A DNA stretch of 64,000 nucleotides from Thalassia testudinum (GCA_037157565.1 JAZHRO010000003.1:72914501-72978500); one strand, 5' to 3'. Counted from the stretch's first letter, positions 1-8,877 are shown. Program-made: numbers and translations. Notes: a model not told the origin generated them from the letters alone.

Positions 1-2
1 CC

Positions 3-905
3 CCAGATGAAGAAGATCAATCTTTTAATGAAGAATATGATTTTGGGCCTCGATTTGATGAATATCCCTTGCCAACATCCTCAGAGGAGCGAATCGATTT
101 TTCGGAACTCATGCCAATCTACGACTCAGAAATCGAGGAGTTGGACGAGTGGGGTTTCAATTGGGTCTGCCCTACTAGCTTAGAATCGGAGCCTCTACCA
201 GATAAGGATACCCTTTTAAGCTCAGAATTAACATTTAGGCTAGACCCCAGTCAGGCTACTGAGTATACAACATATGATTTATTCTATGGTAGAACTCATG
301 ATCTAGAATCTCATTCAAATTTTGATTTTTGCAAACTCTCCGACGATTTCGAATCTGACCATAACATTGGAGAAAATCGGCCTCCTGATTATAACATGCC
401 AATTTTCTTTGAAGCCACCTGCTCCACATATACGGAACCAATCAAAACCCATTCCCCACCCCGACCCGCAACCAGACTCAATTTCTATTCCGATTCACCT
501 TTCACTGAGCCGTTTGCAGATGATTCAACTCCATATCTATACCGAGTATCGGGCATTGATCAGACCGAAAATCAAGAGCCATCATTCTTTGATCACCCCT
601 ACAGGGATTCCACACCTTACATTGATTATTTTTCGGAACCCTACTTTGACCAGGCTGATTCGACTCAGCCTAAATCCGAGTTTTCACTTCCATATTCATC
701 AGAACTTCACTGCATATGGTGGGTTCTGCATTTGTTGATCTACATCTATCAACCCACCAAACTAATTGGGTTTGGGCTGCATCATCAGCCCACTGATCTG
801 TACAAGTACCTGGTTGGACCAACCAGGCTCTTAATTAAGGTGCTTGTTTTCCAAAACTCCATTGATTTGACCACTCCCTCTCCATCCCATTTTCCGCTCG
901 GCTGA
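3..905 (+). CDS. Partial acidic ORF at the 3' end of element A1
   Basis: The frame is open from the window edge to the stop at 903-905, so the true start is upstream; about 300 residues are visible. The product is rich in Asp, Glu, Ser, Pro, Tyr and Phe, with no retroviral motif I recognise. Near the C-terminus is a hydrophobic stretch (CIWWVLHLLIYIY) that could be a membrane segment, followed by HHQPTDLYKYLVGPT. That last stretch resembles HHQLTNILGYLFSRPT in the ORF at 35147-35725. Athila-type elements can carry an env-like or accessory ORF after pol, and the position fits, but homology to env is not shown. The function is unknown. Confidence 0.5.
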   Translation, partial: PDEEDQSFNEEYDFGPRFDEYPLPTSSEERIDFSELMPIYDSEIEELDEWGFNWVCPTSLESEPLPDKDTLLSSELTFRLDPSQATEYTTYDLFYGRTHDLESHSNFDFCKLSDDFESDHNIGENRPPDYNMPIFFEATCSTYTEPIKTHSPPRPATRLNFYSDSPFTEPFADDSTPYLYRVSGIDQTENQEPSFFDHPYRDSTPYIDYFSEPYFDQADSTQPKSEFSLPYSSELHCIWWVLHLLIYIYQPTKLIGFGLHHQPTDLYKYLVGPTRLLIKVLVFQNSIDLTTPSPSHFPLG

Positions 906-918
906 GGGCATTAAATTT

Positions 919-942
919 AGCGCTTAACGGGAGGCAACCCGT
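919..942 (+). promoter_or_regulatory. GCGCT hairpin after the last ORF of A1
   Basis: AGCGCT (919-924) is followed by the stem ACGGG (927-931), the loop AGGCAA and the stem CCCGT (938-942). The same layout occurs in element D (minus, 59462-59485) with the stem TTGGG/CCCAA and loop TGGCAC. Two stem pairs differ but still pair, which favours a conserved RNA hairpin. The role is unknown; its place just after the ORF suggests a 3'-UTR or RNA-handling signal. Confidence 0.55.
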
Positions 943-1148
943 CATCCCAAAAATAGAGACCCATCTGATTATCCGTCCAAACTCCACATTTATTGCACCT
1001 TGAGTTCAGCCTTAGACTATTGATCCCACCTCTGGTACACGTATCAGAGCTTAAAATCATCTGCATCATTCATTCCCGACCCATTCACCCACCCGATGTA
1101 TCCTGTTGTAAGTCCCTGACCTCAACACTAATTCACACCCTCTGTTTA

Positions 1149-1183
1149 CAATGAGGACATTGCAAAACATAGGCATGGGGGGG
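1149..1183 (+). promoter_or_regulatory. Hairpin plus upstream polypurine tract (PPT1) of A1
   Basis: CAATG-AGGA-CATTG (1149-1162) forms a 5-bp stem with a 4-nt loop. Nine bases later comes AGGCATGGGGGGG (1171-1183). The same pair occurs at 35669-35704 with a 6-bp stem. The purine run looks like a plus-strand primer but lies 1.34 kb before the LTR, so it would be an extra, upstream PPT. Confidence 0.6.
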
Positions 1184-1568
1184 TGATAAAGTGCATACGT
1201 ACAAAACCAAGAAAAAAATCAGGAGTCTCACACACAAAAAATTTGCATATGTCAAAAACACAAAAAAATTGAAAAATTATGAAAAACAACAAAAAATGGG
1301 GGAGGGAGGAAATTTTGTGAGCCACATATTCACAAGGAGAAAAAGAGCAAAAAGGACAAAAAGGAGCACAAAATGAAAAAGAAAAAGAAGTAGTCATTAG
1401 TAAAGGATTAAGGAGTTAACTGAAGTTCTAGACTAGATCAAGAAAAGAAAAAAAAGAAAAAAAGTGCTAAGGAGACATAACAAGAGATTAGCAGGAATGC
1501 TGGTCTTAAGCCTCTTGGGCTAGATTCGTTAGCTTAAAAATTTACATATCTGCTAAAATTTGGATAAT

Positions 1569-1584
1569 CCTCAAGAGGTTGAGG
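1569..1584 (+). promoter_or_regulatory. CCTCAA/TTGAGG hairpin in the A1 3' module
   Basis: CCTCAA-GAGG-TTGAGG is a perfect 6-bp stem with a tetraloop. It is identical in element E-LARD (35934-35949) and in E-auto (12004-12019, minus), within otherwise diverged DNA. Confidence 0.6.
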
Positions 1585-1875
1585 AAAATGTGAAGCTTAA
1601 GTATTAGGTCTAAGGCTTAGGAAGTATTCGACCTCGTTAATTGACCTCCGATTTGAGGGATTCGGTAACCTAAGCACCCCAAATTCACACACAGTCTGGT
1701 TTAGTGCGCGTAAAGATCCAAATCACGCAAAAAGTGTTTAATGTTCTGAAAAAGTCACCTAGATTAGGAGCGGCCAATCAACACAAGTTGATTTGGACGA
1801 GTTCCCGGCGCGGAGAGGCGGGAAATTCCCCTTGAAGATGTGTAACAACATATCGTCTCCTCGGTGCTTGTCTCT

Positions 1876-1895
1876 TAGGATATTTAAATATCCTA
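1876..1895 (+). promoter_or_regulatory. 20-bp perfect palindrome in the A1 3' module
   Basis: TAGGATATTT followed by AAATATCCTA is a perfect palindrome. The equivalent sites at 36235-36250 and 11707-11720 keep AGGAT/ATCCT arms with a short loop. It sits directly after a conserved GCTTGTCTCT block in all three elements. Confidence 0.55.
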
Positions 1896-1931
1896 CTGGG
1901 GGCATGTAAGCACTTTGCTGGTTCTGATATC

Positions 1932-2079
1932 ATGGGCGGTATTATCACGAAATGTATATCGCCAGGGTGTGAATTCGGCCACAGAACGCCATGGGCAGGA
2001 TTATCTTGAAATCTCGAGAGCCAGGGTTCTGGGGATTGCCATGGGCTGTGCTATCTCGAAGCATCGATAGCTAGGAACC
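1932..2079 (+). repeat. Three ATGGGC hairpin units in the A1 3' module
   Basis: Units begin with ATGGGC at 1932, 1991 and 2041 (spacing 59 and 50) and each closes with a GCC or GC arm. Unit 1 can pair GGCGGTAT with ATATCGCC. Unit 3 can pair GCTATC with GATAGC around a 10-nt loop. Spacing of 59 and 51 is also found at 36288-36432 and, on the minus strand, at 11668-11524. Downstream is a shared block starting near GATGGGGATGAGGAATCCGA. Confidence 0.6.
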
Positions 2080-2494
2080 CTTGAGGATTGATGATGGGGA
2101 TGAGGAATCCGATACAGACCATGTTGAGAAGCTAATCCAAAGCTAGAAATAAAAGGAAAAGAGGGAGAAAAGCTCTCCAAACAAATAAATCTTCTATCTC
2201 TCTCTCTTGCAAAAAACGCACTGCAAACTGAACTTAGGCTAAAAAAATGTCTCAAGCACGGATGTTTTTACTGCGGAGTCCAACAAACCCTAGGTTAGTT
2301 TTTATGGGCCGTAGAAACCTTTGCAGAGGACTGAGGCTGAAGCGGAACAGGTCCAGATTTTGGTTGGTACTTGAATACCTCTAGGACAATTGTCGGCATT
2401 CCTACCTAATCACAAAAGAAAGGGAGAAGCACTTATCATAATCGTTGACAGACACTCTAGGTCTAGAAAAGAAGTTAAAACCTTCAAATTTTGC

Positions 2495-2526
2495 TAAGGG
2501 ACTAGCAAAAGCTAGGCATGAGGGTA
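2495..2526 (+). promoter_or_regulatory. 3' polypurine tract (PPT2) of A1
   Basis: GACTAGCAAAAGCTAGGCAT then GAGGGTA runs straight into the LTR start TGATGAG at 2527. CTAG-CAAAAG-CTAG is a small inverted repeat. The same extended box precedes the LTRs at 36835 (plus), 11094 (minus) and 58207 (minus), so it is the functional plus-strand priming site of this group. Confidence 0.75.
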
Positions 2527-3463
2527 TGATGAGAGCCTCATCATGAGCCATAACTAGCTCATTTTGACCCAATAAAGAAGATAAAAGCTCCTACATAACC
2601 AAGAAGATGGCCTAAATGAAAGAATAAGTGCTCTGAGAAGAAAACATGAATTAAAGGTTGAAACTGCAATTTTACCATTGCAGTACATAAACGGGATTCC
2701 TCAGAGGCAAAACATAGTTCAAATGATCTAAATGAGATAAAAAGTGGGTTAAGTCAATCAGAAATGGGTTCATATGCAATTTAGGAATTAAATGACATTT
2801 GGTAACCCTAAAACAGACCCGCTTAAATTAACAAGGTTTCGATCAGGATAAAAATCAAGAAACCCTCCAAAAATCATGGAAAATTACCCCTTAGGGTTTA
2901 GAACACTTAATGTGACCTTTGGAACCTAGTTTGACCTAGATTAGGGTCCTAGCCATTCAATTAACTTAATTTGGGTTTTTACACAAAATGTCCAGTCAAA
3001 CAAGGTCAAACCTAAAATCCAACTTCACCATTGGATTCCCTAGGTCTAAATTAGGTTTTCACCAAAATTTGGGCCTAAGGGGAGGTCATCTTGACCTACT
3101 TTACAATTTAGTACACCCAAATCATAATTTGGTCCCTATCTTTTGAAATCATTGCAGAGAGCCCCCTAATTTCCTCGCCACCTTTGCAATCAGGTCTTGC
3201 CGCCACTTTTAGGGCAGAAGCAACCTCTGGAGAGGTTTAGAGAGGGATTACTCTCTGATTCCTCGGAGATCCCCTCCCAAAAATGGAAGGGAGATTCTCT
3301 GAGGAATTCCCTTCCATCTACGGCCAATCACAATCTCTAGTGTGAACCAAATCTCTCGTGCGAACGCACGAGGGATTTGGGTATCTTAACCTATTTCCTA
3401 CTCCGGCCAGCCATCAGAGGCAATAGGCATGCCCTCCACGCTCTGAAAGCACGGCCCAGTGCC

Positions 3464-3470
3464 TATAAAA
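3464..3470 (+). promoter_or_regulatory. TATA box of LTR A1
   Basis: TATAAAA in the context GCCTATAAAAGAACCCACAC matches GCCCTATAAAAGACCCCCAA at 44421 in LTR A2 and the inverted ACTATAAATA at 24451-24460 in the solo LTR. It marks the likely Pol II start, about 0.94 kb into the LTR. Confidence 0.7.
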
Positions 3471-4353
3471 GAACCCACACCTCCGGCCGCTCATCTTGAG
3501 CTTGACTTGGCCGGACTTTCACCCCCAATTCGTCTCTTTCTTCTCCAGCCAAGTGTCTAGTAAGCTCCGGCGAGCTCCCTCTCCTATCTTCTTCGCTCTG
3601 CCACAAAACCAGTGGCAGAGACACCTTCCTGATTCTCCTCCGTGCCGTGTAATACCCGCGCACGCTGCCTCAGCCCCGTCGTTGCCGCCGTCCTCCCCCA
3701 CTGGGCAGCGTCTTCTCCGACGACAGCAGGTACAGCTGTCCGCCCTCCATCTCCCTTCATCCCTAAAATTAGGTTAGAACTACTCTCCATCTTCCCCTCT
3801 CTCTTTTCCCCCTTTTATTTCATTTAATTTGCCCTCAACCGACGCTGACCACCTCCATCTTCCTCGCCTCCGATCGACCTCTGGCGAGCCGCATCCACCA
3901 TTCCTCCCCTCCACACGGCTCGCCAACCGACTCATAAGCTCCGCCTCACCACAAGGAACAGCTTCCGCCCATCAGCCATCCCTCGACACCTCCACAATAG
4001 GCCCCCGAACAACCCCACACCTCCAGCCATAGGTTGACCTAGGCACGCACGCCTAGGCCATCCTGTGGCCTGCAGCACCGCTCACCACCTTCGCTGTGCT
4101 ACGGCGAAGGTCCCCATCTGGTCTGATTAGGCCAATAGGCCGTATTGGTGTTTGACGGTATCGACGCTCTTGCCGCCATTGACGACAGTTGAAGAAGCTC
4201 CAGGCGTCAGGTCTCCTAGGCTCCAAGCGCAGCAGATTCGCGAGAGCGTTGCAAAGCCCTCAGGTCCAGCAAGCAGCACTGCGAAGCTCCCAGCCTTGGC
4301 AATTGCACGAAGAACGCTCTGCAGGTGCACGCGAAATTGGGGCAGGCTTGATA

Positions 4354-4397
4354 GTCCCACATCGTGGAAACACAAAACACAGGTGCGCCATATATTG
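4354..4397 (+). promoter_or_regulatory. snRNA-type USE box plus TATA in LTR A1
   Basis: GTCCCACATCG (4354-4364) equals the plant snRNA upstream sequence element consensus RTCCCACATCG. After 26 nt comes TATATTG (4391). In plant U-snRNA genes a gap of about 25 nt goes with Pol III (U6 type) and about 35 nt with Pol II. Just after the expected start, GGTGAG-GTCC-CTCACC forms a hairpin (4436-4451), and a TTTT run follows at 4474. The same arrangement occurs in two more A LTRs and two B LTRs. Activity is inferred, not shown. Confidence 0.6.
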
Positions 4398-4608
4398 TTT
4401 TTGTGATATTGTCTTACCACGTCTGAAAGCACAGGGGTGAGGTCCCTCACCTGACCCACTCACCTCGTCCGTGGTTTTGCCTTGCGGATCTAGCAGAATC
4501 CGACTCGACCTGACCTGAGCACTCCTCGCACATCACCCACCTGCATGTGCGCTTGGTCCCGGGTGCGAAATCCGACCCGACTACCCCTGTGGCTCTGGGA
4601 GAGCATCC

Positions 4609-4975
4609 TTGAGTGAATTGCTGAGAGAGAGAGATGCGCGGGTAGAGGGAAAGGGATAGGTTTTGCTCTGTGCTGGTAGGCTGAATGTTGACAAAGAAAG
4701 ACTTAGCCGTGAGGAAGAAGAAGAGAAGGAAGAAAGAAGGCAAGGCAGAGAAGAGAAGGAAGAACAGAGACCAAGGAAGAAAGAGAAGCCTTTGCAGAAA
4801 GAAGAAGAAGAAGAAGGCAGAAGAGAGACTACAGAGAAAGAAGAGAGGCCAAGTGAAGACTGCAAAGAGAAGAGAAGAGAAGAGGAAGAAGAAGCCTTCG
4901 CAGAAGCCAAGATCAGAAGGAAGAAGGAGAGACTGTTGAGAAGAGGAGAAAGAAATATCAGAAGAGAAGAATAAC
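4609..4975 (+). repeat. Purine-rich (GA) tract in R/U5 of LTR A1
   Basis: The sense strand is almost all A and G (GAAGAAGAAG-type) with no strict unit. Matching tracts lie at the same relative place in the solo LTR (22786-23110, as CT on plus), weakly in A2 (45540-45690), and in LTR B (55195-55555). Lys/Glu-rich and Ser/Phe-rich ORFs across it are composition artefacts. Confidence 0.7.
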
Positions 4976-5115
4976 ACTTTTAAGACATCTAATCACAAGA
5001 TCAGACGTCCAATTTTACTGTTTTGCCCGAATTACTTTTTAAATACATTTGAATTTAAGTTTTGAGTAAATTAGAGTGTTAAATTACATTTTGATTAGTA
5101 GTAAATTCCAATTGC

Positions 5116-5130
5116 TCCCTGTGTTCGACC
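5116..5130 (+). promoter_or_regulatory. U5 box of LTR A1
   Basis: TCCCTGTGTTCGACC lies about 100 bp from the LTR end. Close variants sit near the 3' end of nearly every LTR in the window: 22712-22726 (minus), 45974, 8729, 50606, 20719, 27568, 32377, 38471 and, degenerate, 40090 (minus). It gives LTR orientation even where the families are otherwise unrelated. Confidence 0.65.
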
Positions 5131-5229
5131 TCGGATACTCCAGTTTTCGAGTAATAAAAACTCTTTATTTGTTTGAACGCTTTATTGTCTATACTACAAC
5201 GTGACATTCTTTTAAAACCCGCAAAACCA

Positions 5230-8200
5230 TGATGAACACACAGCACCCTGAGACTAGGGTGGGACCTGACCCTACTCGGTCCTCGCCTAATCTCAATTAG
5301 GTTCAATTTCGATTTATTTCATTTAGTTCATACTTTCGAGCCAATCTGAGTCAACCAGCCTCCCAGGTCGCGCCCTCCCAGGGCACACTCGATCAAGCCC
5401 ACTCGGGCGCACACCCACAGGCACACATGCCCGCACACACACATACACATGCTCAGATAGATTAAAAGTGCTCAGATCAGTAATCGATGCTCCGAGCACT
5501 GACGATTGGGAAGCCCATGTAACAAATTGCTTTTGTTCCCAGGCACGCGCTCAGAAACTGATGATGTGGGACTATCTTAACCCCTTTCAGACCCAACTTC
5601 AACCGATCATAATTCCCAGCTCAGAGCTCTGTTTCAAGTGATTTAAAGCTTGCTGGAAAGCTCTAAGATTACTCTTTATGATTGCAGGGTCAATTTAAGG
5701 TTTATAAGATGTTTTCCTCTTCAATTTGAAGAGTGAAATAAAGGGGTTCCTACGTGTTATTATGCCTAGGAAGTGAGATTAATGTCGCAGAGTCCTCAAA
5801 TGGACTTATCTCTCCCATTTAAAGGTTTGTACAGGTTCTACAAAATATTCCGCTTCTACAAGAGTAAGTTCTAAGCTCACACAACCTTCAGGAATAGCAG
5901 AGAAGCTTAAAGCTTCTCCGAAAACTTCAGAGTTCAAAATTTCAGACTAGAAATAGATAAACAGACAATAAAGAACATTACTGATCGATTTAAACTAGTT
6001 TTTAGGGTTGTAATTGACTTAACTGGGCAGGATTCAAGTTCAAATCTCAATAAAATATCACTGTTGTTAGTTTGGGTTCAAAAGTAACCCAAATTGATAG
6101 AATTTGAATTCTCACTAAATTATTCACCTGAGCTCAGTTTAATCACTCTAAAACCATCCAACTAGATCTCAGAGACAACTTAATCTCATTAATTTCTCAG
6201 ATTGACCTCAGAAATCCATCATCAGACTTAGTTTGACTGTGAAGGCACAAAAATTTGACTTTCCGTTCAAAGCCTTCTCTCATGAAATCAAAGCCTCAAA
6301 TAGAGTCTTCTCAACCTCAGGAACTTATTCATATCTTCTGATAGGTGCTCTGGCAAAGATTTCTAGGGTTTCAGGCTTGCCGCCTGAACTTCAAAAGGTG
6401 TTTGTTCGTCAGAGCCATTCAGAGGTTGTTACAGTATTCTAAGGGTTTAAACAGCTTCAGTGTAATGCATTTAAGCTTCTAGGTACCTTAAATGCTCCTT
6501 TAAATCTCTCTGTTAGACTTCTCCAACTCTGCCAGAGTTGGAGAAGATGAAAATCTATCTATAGCTCCAGTGGCTAAATCCTCAATTAAACATCTGCAAA
6601 TTAATCAGTGACAATTAAATCATTAATCTAGAGCTTTTCAACAAATTCTAGAGGCTGAAGCATAGATTTGGCTTGCCGGAGCTCGCTGGAGCTCCGGTGA
6701 GTCCAAAAAATATGAAAACTATGTACAGATTGTTTAAACTTGCCATTTTTAATCTAAAAAGGATCCTGAGGTTGCAAGGAACCTCATAATTACATTTAAT
6801 TCCTCATTATCTCATTAGAATTAAGATTTGACAGTGAATTCATTTCTTAAAGGATCTGAGTGGTTAAAGCTCATGACCTGTTTTACCACTCAATTGAGTG
6901 GTTAAAACAAGTCAACAAGTGTTTATGATTATAAATATATATTTAATTTAGGATTTGAACTGCTCCTGTGCTGCCAAGGACAACGAGCTCAAGAGCTTAA
7001 TTAAAATTGGGTGTTTAATTTATATGTGGTAATTATACTTATTACATTGTCAATTAGGATCCATAAATGATGGATAGATGATGATAAACCCAGTGGAGGT
7101 GGATCTAAGCCCACTACTGTCACCATGGACAGTGATAGTAGTCGATGGAGGTGAAATGTTAATGAGGTGATTAGATGATCAATTAAATGATTAAATGTGC
7201 TAGAAGTGATTGTGAGGGCTAAAGGAAGGTGGACAGTGAGTTAAAAAGACATGATTAAAGCTCTAGCGAGGTCAATGAGCTCGCCGGAGTTGGAGAAGAT
7301 GAACACTGAAATTCTAAAATTACTTTAATCTAACTACCTAAACTAACTAAGTTAACCTACTCCTTCACCAAATCTACTGTGACCTGGATGAAAGGGTCAA
7401 TAGGGTTCCGCCGAAGGTTCATAGTGGACAATGAAATTAGAGGGTGAAAGAAAGGTCTCCGATGGGTACATTTGAGGTGAAGGAGAGGATTCCTTGGGTC
7501 GACACCTGTGTCAGAGATGCGGTAGACCATGGTGGATCTCCTCGGCTGATCAAGATGAATGGAGGAAGTTGGAAAGTGAAACGGAAAGTCACTGGAGTTT
7601 TAGACGAATAGCCTATCGAAGTCAGCTACAGTGTTAAAAGAGGGAAGGGAGCCAACTTGAGTAAAATCTGAGGGTGAGGGGGTATTTACAATAGTTGGCG
7701 GCGAAGAGAATGGCGGGGTCTGGCTGAAGAAGGAGCTTGAGGAGCTTAACCTCCGGCGTCGTCTCCGATGACAGTAAGGTTATCTCCCATTAGAAATTAG
7801 GATTTTCGGTTAATCTAGACCAGTGGATGAAGAGGAGTTGGTGAGTGCAAGCTGCTAGGGCTTAGACAAAGAAGGATGATGTCAGCAGGGCGATAATCAC
7901 ACGGTGGCGTGACTCTACATTGCCAGCCATTCATTCGGCTGAAGAAGAAGAAGAAGGAAAGGGAATTAAATGTAATAAAACTTAAGGACCTATGGAGAAA
8001 TAAGGACCCAATTGTAATAAGTTTTAAGGACCAAAATGTAAACATAGGTTTTGAAGGTTTTTTTAAACTTAGATCCTTTTCAACTTTTTATATGTGTTAG
8101 TAAATAAGGTAAATATTATGTTTTCACCTTAAATTTACATTTTTGACCTTTTTACGTTAATTTATTAGATTAAGTAAAATTACTTAAGTTATTATATACT

Positions 8201-8453
8201 TAGGTTTTCATTATGTTTAAGTTACTTAACTTATTAATTAACGGAATGATTAACAGGATTTTGAGTCCAATTATTATCTAAATTATTAATAACGTTAATT
8301 GAATGATAAAATGCAATTTTTAACTTATTTTAATGTCCTTGACTAAATATCCCTTATTCTATAATTAACCCTTATATGTTCATAATCTTAGCTAATTAAC
8401 TAGGAAGACTAGTAAATTAGGGGTAATTAGAGATCATGATGAGTCTCTCATCA
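5230..8453 (-). mobile_element. LTR B, inverted copy
   Basis: This is the reverse complement of LTR B at 51953 onward; the match runs from the LTR start (plus end, ...CTCTCATCA at 8453, with inverted repeat TGATGAG/CTCATCA) to about 5230. The remaining 3' end is cut off by the insertion of A1. Shared landmarks include a CA/TG-rich stretch (5400-5455 against 54940-54985) and the USE-like box at 5562-5572. The flanking DNA on the right (8454) is LTR C and no PPT is present, so this was a solo or 5' LTR inserted in C. Confidence 0.75.
5531..5572 (-). promoter_or_regulatory. USE-like box with decayed TATA in inverted LTR B
   Basis: On the minus strand GTCCCACATCA (5572-5562) is followed after 24 nt by AACAAAA (5537-5531). 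The USE differs from consensus at its last base and the TATA is weak, but the spacing equals the other four copies. Confidence 0.45.
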
Positions 8454-8849
8454 ATCCCGCTCCTCACCTCATTTGTCCAAGCTTCCTCCAGGCACCGTTG
8501 TCTCATCGAACAGCTGCTTCGGGAGAATCCTTCTTACCTCCCTCCCTTTAATGCTTTCATAATTTTTTGTAATTGACATTGGAATGATATATATCATATT
8601 TGTTCCATATCTCTTGTGCTTTATTCTGATTGTCTTCTTCTTTCAAAAATACAAAAAGAATAACAAAACCCTAAAATACCAGATACAAACAAAATGAGGT
8701 GCAGTTTTCAATTAAAGTAAACATCACTTCTCTGTGTTCGACCTGGGACTCGGAGTTTCAATTTAAATTTTATTCGATTATGAGTTTTGGAACAACGACG
8801 ATGGGTTACTCATAACCCTGATTTCAAACATGTGAAACACGTGCGATCA
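8454..8849 (+). mobile_element. LTR C fragment (3' end)
   Basis: This is collinear with 50340-50730 of LTR C, including CTTCGGGAGA, the CTGTGTTCGACC box at 8729 and the terminal ...GATCA. The 5' part is left of the window beyond the nested B and A1 insertions. It ends at 8849 inside the leader of a minus-strand element, next to a primer site. Confidence 0.7.
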
Positions 8850-8856
8850 CTGTGCC

Positions 8857-8874
8857 TCCCTGGCAACAACGCCA
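8857..8874 (-). promoter_or_regulatory. tRNA-Asp-like primer binding site of element H
   Basis: Minus strand TGGCGTTGTTGCCAGGGA differs at three positions from the tRNA-Asp complement TGGCGCCGTTGCCGGGGA used by Athila-type elements. LTR H lies upstream on the minus strand; the internal region is cut by LTR C. Confidence 0.65.
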
Positions 8875-8877
8875 ATT

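Larger units (their letters stand above)
1..2526 (+). mobile_element. Element A1, 3' internal part (Ty3/gypsy, Athila/Tat-like)
   Basis: This is the downstream internal region of a plus-strand LTR retrotransposon whose 5' part lies left of the window. It holds the end of an acidic ORF, a GCGCT hairpin, a first polypurine tract at 1171, about 1.3 kb of non-coding DNA with ordered hairpins, and a second polypurine tract that abuts LTR A1 at 2527. The non-coding part is collinear with 35700-36834 (plus) and with 12260-11095 (minus), so it is a family trait rather than random sequence. No gag or pol is visible here, so I cannot say whether this copy was autonomous. Confidence 0.8.
2527..5229 (+). 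mobile_element. LTR A1 (3' LTR of element A1)
   Basis: This 2.7-kb LTR begins TGATGAG right after PPT2 and ends at ...AAAACCA; the next base starts inverted LTR B, so the element appears inserted in that LTR (TSD partner outside the window). It matches LTR A2 (43487-46085) and the inverted solo LTR at 22594-25383. The first 17 nt are an inverted repeat, TGATGAG-AGC-CTCATCA. Inside are a TATA box (3464), an snRNA-type box with TATA (4354-4397), a purine-rich tract (4609-4975) and the U5 box (5116). No coding capacity is credible: the ORFs here are low-complexity or antisense shadows. Confidence 0.85.

Noticed and set aside
1191..1397. Lys-rich ORF and its antisense partner after PPT1
   Set aside because: A-rich non-coding sequence; not conserved at 35760 or 12200.
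4447..4977. Phe/Ser-rich and Lys/Glu-rich ORFs over the purine tract (also 22789-23184)
   Set aside because: Translation of low-complexity A/G sequence in LTRs; no stable frame between copies.
5400..5455. CA-rich stretch as a telomere-like or satellite repeat
   Set aside because: Short and shared with 54940-54985 as part of LTR B; not a separate array.
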